Below are positions 7,893 to 15,223 of a stretch of 35,068 bases of DNA, one piece after another. The notes under the pieces were generated by a model. That model saw only the letters and a list, made by a program, of their open reading frames with translations. It was not told the origin of the DNA and made no database searches. Numbering within the stretch: position 1 is the first letter of the stretch; each line of letters starts with the position of its first letter. The stretch spans positions 1 through 35,068 of the forward strand of contig CATZMG010000015.1 of assembly GCA_958421655.1 (NCBI GenBank), in the 5' to 3' direction. This stretch comes from an uncultured Collinsella sp. (GTDB taxonomy: Bacteria; Actinomycetota; Coriobacteriia; Coriobacteriales; Coriobacteriaceae). Position numbers and translations under genes: made by a program.

Positions 7893-9242
7893 TTAGGCAG
7901 TGGCGCGGCCGAGCCAGTTGCCGCTGTGGTGGTAGATGGTGAACATCGTGGCGGTGATTACCCAGGTTACGGGGTAGACCAGCAGCAGGTGCTCAAGCGA
8001 CGGATCGAACGGCATAATCGCAAACACCCAGATCACCCTGAGCACGACAGTGCCAAAAATCGTGAGCAGCATGGGCTGCAAGCTCACTCCGGCGCCGCGA
8101 ATGGAACCCGAGGCGTTCTCGATAATCGAGAAAATCGCATAGAACGGCGCAATGAAATGGAGGATGGTCGTGGTGTACGCCGAGATCGAAGCATCGTCGA
8201 CAAACAGACGAGACAGCGGACCCGAGAATACCAGCAGCACGGCAGACAGGCCACCAATGAGCATAAACGACAGTACGAGCGACGTATGGTAGCCCTTGCG
8301 CATGCGCTCGTAGTTGCGCGCGCCAAAGTTCTGTGCCGAGAACGTGGTAATCGACACGCCAAGCGCCTCGGTAACCATCCAGACAATGCCATCCAGGCGG
8401 CCCGAAAGACCCCAAGCCGTGGTGACATCGGCACCAAACGAGTTGACCGACACCTGAATCAAAACGTTGGAAATCGAATACGCAGCAGACTGAAAGCCAA
8501 GCGGCAGACCACACGAGATCATGCTCTTACAAATGCCAGGATCAATGCCGAGTTTGGACAGTGAAAGCCGCCACGCACCCGGTGCGTGCATCATACGAAT
8601 CACGATCATCGTGGCGTTGGAGCAAATGGTCAGCGCCACCGCGATGCCACAGCCCAGAGCCTCCATATGAAGCACGGCAACGAAGATGACATCCAGCACC
8701 GCATTAACAAGGCAGCCGGAAGCGATGATCACAGCAGGCCCGCGCGTGTCGCCCACGGCGCGCAGCAATGCCGTTCCCATATTGAGCAGCAGCGCCGCAA
8801 CCATGGCGGCAAAATAGCAACGGGCATAGGCCACGCCCTCGGCCAATAGTTCATGCGGCGTGTTCATAAGCACCAGCATGGGCTCAACGAACACTATGCC
8901 AAGAATCGAGAAAACGATACCGCCCACCAGCGCGAGCGTCATAGCCGTATGGACCGATCGGCTCAGGCGCTCGTCATCGTGCTGGCCAAAAAACTGGCCC
9001 GTAATGACCGCGCAGCCGGCACCGACGCCGACACAAAAGCCGATGCAGAGCTCTGTAAGCACCATCGTGGCCTGAATGCCACCCAGCGCGAGCTTGCCGC
9101 CAAACTGACCGACGATATAGGTACCGATAAGCGTGTATGCCTGCTGAAAGAACGAACTAAAGAAAATGGGAACGCACAGCGACAGCAGCTGCTGCCAAAT
9201 GACACCCTGCGTTACATCGATAGCCGTAGATTTCTTAGCCAC
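7893..9242 (-). CDS. MATE family multidrug/metabolite exporter
   Basis: This is a cation-coupled exporter of the inner membrane. The 449-residue protein is very hydrophobic with about twelve membrane segments in two similar halves, and begins with IWQQLLSLCVPIFFSSFFQQAYTL-type sequence followed by VGQFGGKLALGGIQA, characteristic of the DinF/NorM-like MATE group. Its length is normal. The substrate cannot be told from sequence. The start is GTG at 9242, with GGGGAGG 5 bases upstream. It follows the SpoU-type methyltransferase on the same strand after 125 bases without an obvious terminator. Confidence 0.9.
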   Translation of the reverse strand: MAKKSTAIDVTQGVIWQQLLSLCVPIFFSSFFQQAYTLIGTYIVGQFGGKLALGGIQATMVLTELCIGFCVGVGAGCAVITGQFFGQHDDERLSRSVHTAMTLALVGGIVFSILGIVFVEPMLVLMNTPHELLAEGVAYARCYFAAMVAALLLNMGTALLRAVGDTRGPAVIIASGCLVNAVLDVIFVAVLHMEALGCGIAVALTICSNATMIVIRMMHAPGAWRLSLSKLGIDPGICKSMISCGLPLGFQSAAYSISNVLIQVSVNSFGADVTTAWGLSGRLDGIVWMVTEALGVSITTFSAQNFGARNYERMRKGYHTSLVLSFMLIGGLSAVLLVFSGPLSRLFVDDASISAYTTTILHFIAPFYAIFSIIENASGSIRGAGVSLQPMLLTIFGTVVLRVIWVFAIMPFDPSLEHLLLVYPVTWVITATMFTIYHHSGNWLGRATA

Positions 9243-9367
9243 ACGCCCTCCCCACTAGCGTACGTCATACAACAAAACGGCAATTTAAGACCAAAGCCGA
9301 CACCAGCTTAGCACCGACCAGCGTCAGCCGAAACGCCCCGAACCACAGCCCGGTGCGAAATATCTGT

Positions 9368-10282
9368 TTAGTGATACAAACCCGGCTGGTAGTGATACTC
9401 ATTGCTCACATGCGGGCACAGCTGCCAAAAGGCGACAGCACTTGCCGCGGCCACGTTAAGCGAATCGACCCCATGCGCCATCGGAATGCGCACGGCTCGG
9501 TCGCAGCCTGCAATGGTCTTGACGCCCAAGCCAGCACCCTCGGTGCCCATAAAGATTGCCAGGCGGTCAATCTCCTGCAGCGCGGGATCGTCCAACGAAA
9601 CCGAATCATCCGTCAACGCCATGGCGGCACACGAAAAGCCGGCATCGTGCAGGGCCGCCAGCCCATCATGCGGCCATACGCGCGCCTCGCTGCCAATGCG
9701 TGTCCAGGGCACCTGGAACACCGTGCCCATGCTCACGCGGGCCGAGCGACGGTACAGCGGATCGCAGCACGTAGGGCTCACCAAAATGCCATCGACGTTC
9801 AGCGCAGCCGCCGAGCGGAAAATCGCGCCGACGTTGGTGTGGTCGACAATGCCCTCGAGCACGCATACGCGCACCGGGCGCTCCCCCGCCGCATCGACGA
9901 CGCCATCCAAGAACTCGGCTACCGGAATCTGACGTGGACGACGGAATGCCGCGAGCGCGCCGCGCGTCACGTTAAAGCCCGTCAGCTGCTCCATGAGCTC
10001 CATGGAGGCAACGAACACAGGAACCGGACCCGCGCCCTCGCGCACAACCAGGCGCTCAAACAGCGGCATCATCTGGTCGAGCCAGCGCTCGCCCAAAAGA
10101 AAGCTCACCGGCTGGTATCCGGCGCGCACCGCGCGCTCGATAACCTTGGCACTCTCGGCGATAAAAATGCCCTTTTGCGGCTCCAGCACGCAGCGAAGCT
10201 CACGCTCAGTCAGTCGCACGTAGGCATCGAGCCGCTCGTCCTCGAGCGAATCGATTCGCAGCACCTCAACGGCATCAGTCAT
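9368..10282 (-). CDS. SpoU/TrmH-family RNA 2'-O-methyltransferase
   Basis: The protein should methylate a ribose 2'-OH in tRNA or rRNA using S-adenosylmethionine. An N-terminal substrate-binding part (about residues 1-110) precedes a SPOUT catalytic domain with the trefoil-knot motifs DHTNVGAIFRSAAAL (motif 1), IFMGTEGAGL (motif 2) and IPMAHGVDSLNVAAASAV (motif 3). The target nucleotide is unknown; TrmH, RlmB-like and TsnR-like members share these motifs. I place the start at ATG 10282 (304 residues), where normal family sequence begins. An in-frame GTG at 10354 would add 24 Cys-rich residues that look non-native and cross a hairpin. The ribosome binding site at 10282 is weak. Confidence 0.85.
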   Translation of the reverse strand: MTDAVEVLRIDSLEDERLDAYVRLTERELRCVLEPQKGIFIAESAKVIERAVRAGYQPVSFLLGERWLDQMMPLFERLVVREGAGPVPVFVASMELMEQLTGFNVTRGALAAFRRPRQIPVAEFLDGVVDAAGERPVRVCVLEGIVDHTNVGAIFRSAAALNVDGILVSPTCCDPLYRRSARVSMGTVFQVPWTRIGSEARVWPHDGLAALHDAGFSCAAMALTDDSVSLDDPALQEIDRLAIFMGTEGAGLGVKTIAGCDRAVRIPMAHGVDSLNVAAASAVAFWQLCPHVSNEYHYQPGLYH

Positions 10283-10325
10283 AGCAGCCAGCCCGCACCC
10301 TTCTTTACAGCACCTATACAAATAT

Positions 10326-10350
10326 CGGGGCAACGCCATGCGCTGCCCCG
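10326..10350 (-). terminator. Hairpin between folA and the methyltransferase
   Basis: CGGGGCA (10326-10332) pairs with TGCCCCG (10344-10350), with three further inner pairs. On the minus strand it is followed by ATATTTGT, a poor U-tract. A second, imperfect hairpin at 10362-10392 overlaps the end of folA. Together they probably reduce read-through from thyA-folA. Confidence 0.5.
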
Positions 10351-10391
10351 CCACTCATTCCAACCCGATAATACCGAAGGGATAATCGGGT

Positions 10392-10910
10392 TTACGCCTC
10401 ACCGCGACGATACGTCACGAACTCATAATCGAGACCTTCGTCGCCCTCGCCCGAGGCAATCGTGGCAACACCGCCACGCCGCGTAATCTCCCACGCGGGA
10501 TCGGCATCCAGATCGGGAAAGTACGTATCCACGTCATGCACGCAATGGTCATGCGTAACCTCGGCCTCAACGCAATACGGCAAAAACTGCCGATAGACAT
10601 CGCCGCCGCCAATCACCCACGCAACGGGTTCATCGGCCACCGCGGCGAGCGCTTCGTCGATGCTATGCACAACGTCGACGCCCTCGGCAGCAAAGCTCTC
10701 GTCGCGGGTGAGCACGATATTGCGGCGATTCTTGAGCGGACGCCCACCGGGAAAACTCAGCAGCGTCTTGCGTCCCATAATGACCGGGCAACCTTTGGTG
10801 CACGCCACAAAATGACGCATGTCGGCACGGTTGGACACCACCATGTCGCCCTCGCACCCAATACCCCAGTCATCGCACACGGCGACGATGGCAGAAAGCT
10901 TACACGTCAT
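10392..10910 (-). CDS. folA: Dihydrofolate reductase
   Basis: DHFR reduces dihydrofolate, made by the thymidylate synthase encoded just upstream, back to tetrahydrofolate with NADPH. The 172-residue protein has the N-terminal AIVAVCDDWGIGCEGDM, the catalytic acid Asp30 in RADMRHF (equivalent to E. coli Asp27), VIMGRKT with the NADPH-binding arginine-lysine, and VIGGGDVYRQFLP. The usual LPW before the acid is replaced: the position of E. coli Trp22 is Val25. ATG at 10910 is preferred because AGGTGG lies 5 bases upstream; GTG at 10919 abuts the thyA stop. It forms a two-gene operon with thyA. Confidence 0.93.
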   Translation of the reverse strand: MTCKLSAIVAVCDDWGIGCEGDMVVSNRADMRHFVACTKGCPVIMGRKTLLSFPGGRPLKNRRNIVLTRDESFAAEGVDVVHSIDEALAAVADEPVAWVIGGGDVYRQFLPYCVEAEVTHDHCVHDVDTYFPDLDADPAWEITRRGGVATIASGEGDEGLDYEFVTYRRGEA

Positions 10911-10919
10911 GAGCGCCAC

Positions 10920-11768
10920 CTACACCGCAATGGGAATGTTCTTGACCTGCGGGCCGTGCTCGTAGCCCTCGACGATCAGGTCATCGGTCGTAAACGCATA
11001 GAAGTCATGTACATCGGGGTTGAGCGTTACCTTAGGCGCCGCAAACTGCGGACGTTCGATAAGCTCGCGGACGATGTCGACATGGCGGTCGTAAATGTGG
11101 GCATCGGCGATCACGTGCAGCAGCTCACCGGGAATCATATCGACCGACTGCGCAACCATCATCAGCAGAATTGCATACTGGCACACGTTCCAATTGTTCG
11201 CGGCCAAAATATCCTGGCTACGCTGGTTGAGAATCATGTTGAGCGTCGGTTTGTCATCCTGCGGGCGCTGCGTCACGTTATACGTCACGCTGTAGGCGCA
11301 CGGATACAGGTGCATCTCGGACAGATCGCTAAACACATAGGTGTTCGTCATAATGCGGCGGCTGTACGGCGTGTTCTTAAGGTCGTACAGCACGCGGTCC
11401 ATCTGATCGAAGTCACCCTCGGCATAATGGCTCTTCTGGCCAATCTGATACCCGTAGGCCTTGCCGATGGAACCGGTCTCGTCGGCCCACTTATCCCAGA
11501 TATGGCTGTTGAGGTCATGCACGTTATTGGACTTCTTCTGATAGATCCATAGGATCTCGTCCATGGCAGATTTGAGGGCCGTACGACGCAGGGTAAGAGC
11601 CGGAAACTCCTCACGCAGGTCGTAGCGGGCCGTGACACCAAAGTTTTTAATGGTATAGGCAGGGGTGCCATCCTCCCACACCGGGCGGACCTTTTGGCCC
11701 TCGGTGGTGGTGCCATGGTCCAGAATATCGCGGCACATGGTTACAAACTGTTGATCAGCTTTGCTCAT
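10920..11768 (-). CDS. thyA: Thymidylate synthase
   Basis: ThyA methylates dUMP to dTMP, using methylene-tetrahydrofolate and releasing dihydrofolate, which FolA recycles. The 282-residue protein has the catalytic Cys157 (HLYPCAYS), the phosphate-binding QRSQD with Arg183, and HVIADAHIYDRH with His224 and Tyr226. The surroundings are unusual: the PCH of most ThyA proteins is PCA here, and LGxPFN is replaced by AANNWN. This looks like a known variant subgroup rather than damage, because the rest of the fold is intact. The start ATG at 11768 has AGGAGGG 4 bases upstream. TACAAT at 11803-11808 is a likely -10 box. Confidence 0.93.
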   Translation of the reverse strand: MSKADQQFVTMCRDILDHGTTTEGQKVRPVWEDGTPAYTIKNFGVTARYDLREEFPALTLRRTALKSAMDEILWIYQKKSNNVHDLNSHIWDKWADETGSIGKAYGYQIGQKSHYAEGDFDQMDRVLYDLKNTPYSRRIMTNTYVFSDLSEMHLYPCAYSVTYNVTQRPQDDKPTLNMILNQRSQDILAANNWNVCQYAILLMMVAQSVDMIPGELLHVIADAHIYDRHVDIVRELIERPQFAAPKVTLNPDVHDFYAFTTDDLIVEGYEHGPQVKNIPIAV

Positions 11769-11802
11769 TGACCCTCCTGTCAGTCGCCTACAAGCGAGAT
11801 TC

Positions 11803-11808
11803 ATTGTA
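11803..11808 (-). promoter_or_regulatory. thyA: Putative -10 box for thyA-folA
   Basis: TACAAT on the minus strand lies 35 bases from the thyA start. The hexamer 17 bases further upstream (TGTGGG) is a poor -35 match. The call rests on the -10 alone. Confidence 0.4.
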
Positions 11809-11855
11809 GCCCAGGCGCACGCGGCCCCACAGCCCAAACATAAGCCCTCATTTTC

Positions 11856-11869
11856 TGACATATGCCAGA
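11856..11869. promoter_or_regulatory. Operator candidate, distal palindrome
   Basis: TGACATATGCCAGA lies just upstream of the presumed -35 box (TTGCTC, 11876-11881) of the DUF134-NifX gene. It matches the palindrome at 11909 in 13 of 14 bases and starts exactly 53 bases from it, close to five helical turns. Confidence 0.5.
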
Positions 11870-11875
11870 AATTAC

Positions 11876-11903
11876 TTGCTCAATTCTGTTTGTTCGCTAT
11901 TCT
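11876..11903 (+). promoter_or_regulatory. Promoter candidate for the DUF134-NifX gene
   Basis: TTGCTC (11876-11881) and TATTCT (11898-11903) are separated by 16 bases. RNA would start near 11910, inside the proximal palindrome. The match to consensus is moderate. Confidence 0.45.
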
Positions 11904-11908
11904 ATTGT

Positions 11909-11922
11909 TGACATATGTCAGA
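11909..11922. promoter_or_regulatory. Operator candidate, proximal palindrome
   Basis: TGACATATGTCA is a perfect 12-base palindrome followed by GA. It covers the predicted transcription start of the DUF134-NifX gene and ends 2 bases before its AAGGAG ribosome binding site, so a bound repressor would block the promoter. The downstream gene encodes a DNA-binding domain, which suggests self-regulation (inference). Confidence 0.55.
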
Positions 11923-11934
11923 TAAGGAGTGCGT

Positions 11935-12699
11935 ATGGCAGGAAGACACGAAAAATTGCGCCGTGTTGGGATCATCCCCGAATACCGCGGCTTTACCCCC
12001 GACGGCCTTGCCAGCGGAGACGCCATCGATATGACGGTCGACGAGCTCGAAGTCCTGCGGCTGTGTGACCTGGAGGGCCTCAATCAGGAGGCCGTCGCCC
12101 AGCACATGGGCATTGCCCGCGCCACGGTAGCGGCAATCTGCAGCCGCGCGCATCGTAAGGTGGCAAACGCGCTGGTCAACGGACGAGCGCTCGTCATCGA
12201 AGGCGGCAACATCGCGTACTCCCCCATTTCCACGACAACGGCCGCATGGCCAGCAAAGGAGGTCGGCACCATGAGGGTGGCAACCACGTACGACAACGGC
12301 AACATCTTTATGCACTTTGGCCGCAGCGAGCAGTTCAAGATCTACGACATTCAGGACGGCAAGGTGCTCAACGAGCAGGTCGTGGGCACCGGCGGCACCG
12401 GCCACGGTGCCCTTGCGGGCCTGCTCGCCAACGGCGGCGTGGACACGCTCATCTGCGGCGGTATCGGCGGTGGCGCCATCAACGCGCTTGCCCAAGCCGG
12501 CATCACGGTATACGCAGGTGCCCAGGGCAGCTGCGACGCTTGCGTCGAGGCCCTTATCGCCGGCACGCTCGCACAGAACGGCGAGGCCACGTGCGGCTGC
12601 CACGGCCATGACCACGACCACGCCCACGAACATGGCGAGGCCTGCAGCTGTCACGGCCGTCACGAGCACGATGGCCACGAGGGCTGCGGCTGCCACTAA
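11935..12699 (+). CDS. DUF134 HTH - NifX/NifB domain fusion with His/Cys-rich tail
   Basis: The 254-residue protein has three parts. Residues 1-95 are a DUF134 domain: GIIPEYRGFTPDG, then MTVDELEVLRLCDLEGLNQEAVAQHMGIARATV, a sigma-region-4-like helix-turn-helix. Residues 113-215 are a dinitrogenase Fe-Mo cofactor type domain (VATTYDNGNIFMHFGRSEQFKIY, CGGIGGGAINALAQAGITVYAG), which in NifX/NifB relatives binds Fe-S or metal clusters. The last 35 residues hold 11 His and 6 Cys and look like a metal-binding tail. A metal- or cluster-responsive regulator is the likely role (inference); no nitrogenase gene is nearby. ATG 11935 follows AAGGAG by 5 bases. An in-frame ATG at 12271 has AAAGGAGG 8 bases upstream. 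It is divergent from thyA. Confidence 0.85.
   Translation: MAGRHEKLRRVGIIPEYRGFTPDGLASGDAIDMTVDELEVLRLCDLEGLNQEAVAQHMGIARATVAAICSRAHRKVANALVNGRALVIEGGNIAYSPISTTTAAWPAKEVGTMRVATTYDNGNIFMHFGRSEQFKIYDIQDGKVLNEQVVGTGGTGHGALAGLLANGGVDTLICGGIGGGAINALAQAGITVYAGAQGSCDACVEALIAGTLAQNGEATCGCHGHDHDHAHEHGEACSCHGRHEHDGHEGCGCH
12255..12273 (+). promoter_or_regulatory. Internal ribosome binding site and start inside the fusion gene
   Basis: AAAGGAGG (12255-12262) lies 8 bases before an ATG (12271-12273) in the same frame, at codon 113. Translation from here would give the stand-alone NifX domain plus the metal tail (142 residues), beginning MRVATTYDNGNIF, which looks like a natural N terminus of free-standing family members. 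Confidence 0.6.
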
Positions 12700-12761
12700 C
12701 GGCACGGCACCGCGCGCTCAGGGCACGACGCTAAACGCAGCCCAACAATCAAAGCCAACAA

Positions 12762-12795
12762 CAAAGGCCACCCGGTAGCTTCCGAGTGGCCTTTG
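12762..12795. terminator. Bidirectional terminator between the fusion gene and ffh
   Basis: CAAAGGCCAC (12762-12771) pairs perfectly with GTGGCCTTTG (12786-12795), with three more inner pairs. Short U-rich tails follow on both strands (on the minus strand TTTGTTGTT). It separates two convergent genes. Confidence 0.75.
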
Positions 12796-12819
12796 CCATA
12801 TCAAGCTGGAATTACAGCC

Positions 12820-14295
12820 CTATTTCTTATTACGCATCTGCGCTTCCATCTGGCGCAGCAGCTCCATATCGGACTTGGGACCGCCCGTACCAAGGCCGCC
12901 CATGCCGCCCAGACCCATAGCGTCCAGGCCAGGGATATTGGGCATGCGCATCCTCTTGCCCTTCTTTCCCTTTTTGCCTTTTTTACCGCCGGCCTGTGCC
13001 TGATTGGCCATCGTGCGCATGCGGCCCATCATCTTATTCATCTCGCCCCACTGCTTCATAAGGCTGTTGACCTCGGTGGGGGTTACGCCGGCGCCCTTGG
13101 CGATACGCGCGCGACGCTGACCGTTGATGATGGAGGGACGCAGGCGCTCCTCCTTGGTCATCGACATGATGATGGCCTCGTTCTTATCGAAGATGCCCTC
13201 ATCCAGGTTGCCGCCCATCTGGTTGAGCGCACGCTGTCCGCCGGGAAGCATGCCCAGGATACCCTTCATGCCGCCCATCTTCTTGACGGCCTTCATCTGG
13301 TCGAGCATATCGTTCATGGTAAAGCCCTCGCGCAGCATACGCTCGGCAGCCTCGAGCTGCTCGGCATCGGCTGCCTCCTGGGCCTTCTCGATGATGCCGA
13401 CAACGTCGCCCATGCCCAAGATGCGCTTGGCCATGCGATCGGGATAGAACGGCTCAAGCGAATCGGGTTTCTCGCCCATGCTCACAAACTTGATGGGCTT
13501 GCCGGTCACCTGACGCACCGAAAGTGCGCCACCGCCACGGGCGTCACCGTCGAGCTTGGAGATAATCACGCCATCAAAGTCGGTGCGATCGGCGAAGGTC
13601 GAGACGACGTTGACGATATCCTGGCCGGTCATGGCATCGACGACCATCAGCACCTGGTCGGGCTTGACGGCCTTCTTGATGTCGACGGCCTCCTGCATCA
13701 TTTGCTCGTCGATCTGAAGACGACCGGCGGTATCGACAATGACCACGTCGCGCAGGTGATCGACGGCCTCCTGGATGGCACCCTTGGCAATGTCGACCGG
13801 GTGCGCGCCGTCACCGCGGAAGACCGGCACGCCGATTTCGCCACCGAGCGTGGCCAGCTGGTCGGCAGCGGCGGGACGGTAGACGTCGCACGCGGCGAGC
13901 AGCGGCGAGCGGCCCTGCTTCTTGAGCAGGTAGGCCAGCTTTACGGCCGCCGTGGTCTTACCGGAGCCCTGCAGGCCCACGAGCATGATGACATTGGGAA
14001 TGCGGTTGCTAAAGACGAGCTTGCTCTCGGTTGAGCCGAGCATCTCGGTGAGCTCGTCGAGCACGATCTTGACGACGTTTTGCGCCGGCGACAGCGACTC
14101 CATGACCTCGGCGGTCATGCAGCGCTCCTTGGTCTTGGCGACGAACTCCTTGACGACCTTGAAGTTGACGTCGGCCTCGAGCAGCGCCATGCGAATGTCG
14201 CGCATGGCCGAAGTAATATCGGCCTCGGTCAGCTTACCCTTGCCGCGCAGGCGGTCAAATGTGTCGTTGAGGCGATCGCTCAGAGAATCAAACAC
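12820..14295 (-). CDS. ffh: Signal recognition particle protein Ffh
   Basis: Ffh is the SRP GTPase that binds 4.5S/scRNA and signal sequences, then docks with FtsY to deliver ribosomes to the membrane. In the 491-residue protein the N domain is followed by G-domain motifs GLQGSGKT (107-114), the DTAGR box and SKLDGDARGG. The M domain is Met-rich (GGMKGILGMLPGG, then MTKEERLRPSIINGQRRARIAKGAG). A Lys-rich patch and a Gly/Met-rich tail end the protein. The start is GTG at 14295; its AAGGAG overlaps the TAA of ftsY (10-base gap). It is the last gene of the acpP-rnc-smc-ftsY-ffh run. Confidence 0.97.
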   Translation of the reverse strand: MFDSLSDRLNDTFDRLRGKGKLTEADITSAMRDIRMALLEADVNFKVVKEFVAKTKERCMTAEVMESLSPAQNVVKIVLDELTEMLGSTESKLVFSNRIPNVIMLVGLQGSGKTTAAVKLAYLLKKQGRSPLLAACDVYRPAAADQLATLGGEIGVPVFRGDGAHPVDIAKGAIQEAVDHLRDVVIVDTAGRLQIDEQMMQEAVDIKKAVKPDQVLMVVDAMTGQDIVNVVSTFADRTDFDGVIISKLDGDARGGGALSVRQVTGKPIKFVSMGEKPDSLEPFYPDRMAKRILGMGDVVGIIEKAQEAADAEQLEAAERMLREGFTMNDMLDQMKAVKKMGGMKGILGMLPGGQRALNQMGGNLDEGIFDKNEAIIMSMTKEERLRPSIINGQRRARIAKGAGVTPTEVNSLMKQWGEMNKMMGRMRTMANQAQAGGKKGKKGKKGKRMRMPNIPGLDAMGLGGMGGLGTGGPKSDMELLRQMEAQMRNKK

Positions 14296-14305
14296 TAGTC
14301 ACTCC

Positions 14306-15223
14306 TTAGTTGGACTCGCCCACCAGGGCGCGACAGAAATCTTTGGCGTTAAACTCCTGCAGGTCATCGACCTGCTCGCCCACGCCGATGCGCAGAATCG
14401 GGAGCTTGAGCTTCTCGGCCACGGCCATGGCGATACCGCCCTTAGCCGTGCCGTCGAGCTTAGTCATGATAATACCGTCCAGGCCCAGCGCCTCGTTAAA
14501 CTCGAGCGCCTGGTTCAGACCGTTCTGACCAGTGGCGGCATCGATCACAAGCACGACCGAGACGGGCATGGGGCCGGCGGCCATATTGGCGGCGCGCTTA
14601 CGCGTCACGTTGACCACCTTGGCGAGCTCGCGCATGAGCTCGGGGCTCGTGTGCAGACGGCCGGCGGTATCGATGAGCACCAGGTCGCTGCCGCGCTTAT
14701 CGGCCTCGTCGAGCACGTCATAGCACACGCTCGCCGGATCGGAGCCGCGGTCACGCTTGATAACCGGTACGCCGGCACGCTGACCCCACACATCGAGCTG
14801 CTCGATGGCAGCGGCGCGGAAGGTGTCGGCCGAACCGATTACCACGTTCTTGCCGCGGGCGGCCATGGCGCTCGCAATCTTGCCGACCGTGGTGGTCTTG
14901 CCGGCACCGTTGATGCCGACAAACAGCACGCAGCTCGGCGTATCGGAAAACGGATCGCGCTCAACAGGCACAAAATGGCCCTCAAGCTGCTCGGCCAGGG
15001 CACGGCGAAGCTGCGGGGCGGTCTTGAGGTTCTTCTTGGCAGCGGCGTCGCGCAGGTCATCGGAGACCTGAATGGCGACCTCGGCACCCATGTCACCCAT
15101 AACGAGGGTGTCCTCAAGGTCCTCCCAAAAATCCTCGTCGACCTCGCCGCCAAAGTAAAAGACCTCGTTGAGGGCCTCGCGGCTGCGCTCAAGTCCGCGC
15201 GAGAGTGCGTCAAAGAATCCCAT
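14306..15223 (-). CDS. ftsY: Signal recognition particle receptor FtsY
   Basis: FtsY is the membrane-associated GTPase receptor for the Ffh-ribosome complex. The 305-residue protein has an N domain and a G domain with GINGAGKTTT (103-112), SADTFRAAA, LIDTAGRLH and TKLDGTAKGG. It lacks the long acidic A domain of E. coli FtsY, as in many Gram-positive forms, and begins with an amphipathic MGFFDALSRGLERSREAL. Its ATG shares a base with the TAA of smc (TAATG), so translation is probably coupled. Partners Ffh and FtsY are adjacent. Confidence 0.97.
   Translation of the reverse strand: MGFFDALSRGLERSREALNEVFYFGGEVDEDFWEDLEDTLVMGDMGAEVAIQVSDDLRDAAAKKNLKTAPQLRRALAEQLEGHFVPVERDPFSDTPSCVLFVGINGAGKTTTVGKIASAMAARGKNVVIGSADTFRAAAIEQLDVWGQRAGVPVIKRDRGSDPASVCYDVLDEADKRGSDLVLIDTAGRLHTSPELMRELAKVVNVTRKRAANMAAGPMPVSVVLVIDAATGQNGLNQALEFNEALGLDGIIMTKLDGTAKGGIAMAVAEKLKLPILRIGVGEQVDDLQEFNAKDFCRALVGESN

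Noticed and set aside
10283..10354. Longer start (GTG 10354) for the SpoU-type methyltransferase
   Set aside because: The added 24 residues are Cys/Arg-rich, unlike the family, and overlap a terminator-like hairpin.
11769..11861. Longer start for thyA adding 31 residues
   Set aside because: AGGAGGG lies exactly before ATG 11768, and the extra residues cross the likely promoter.
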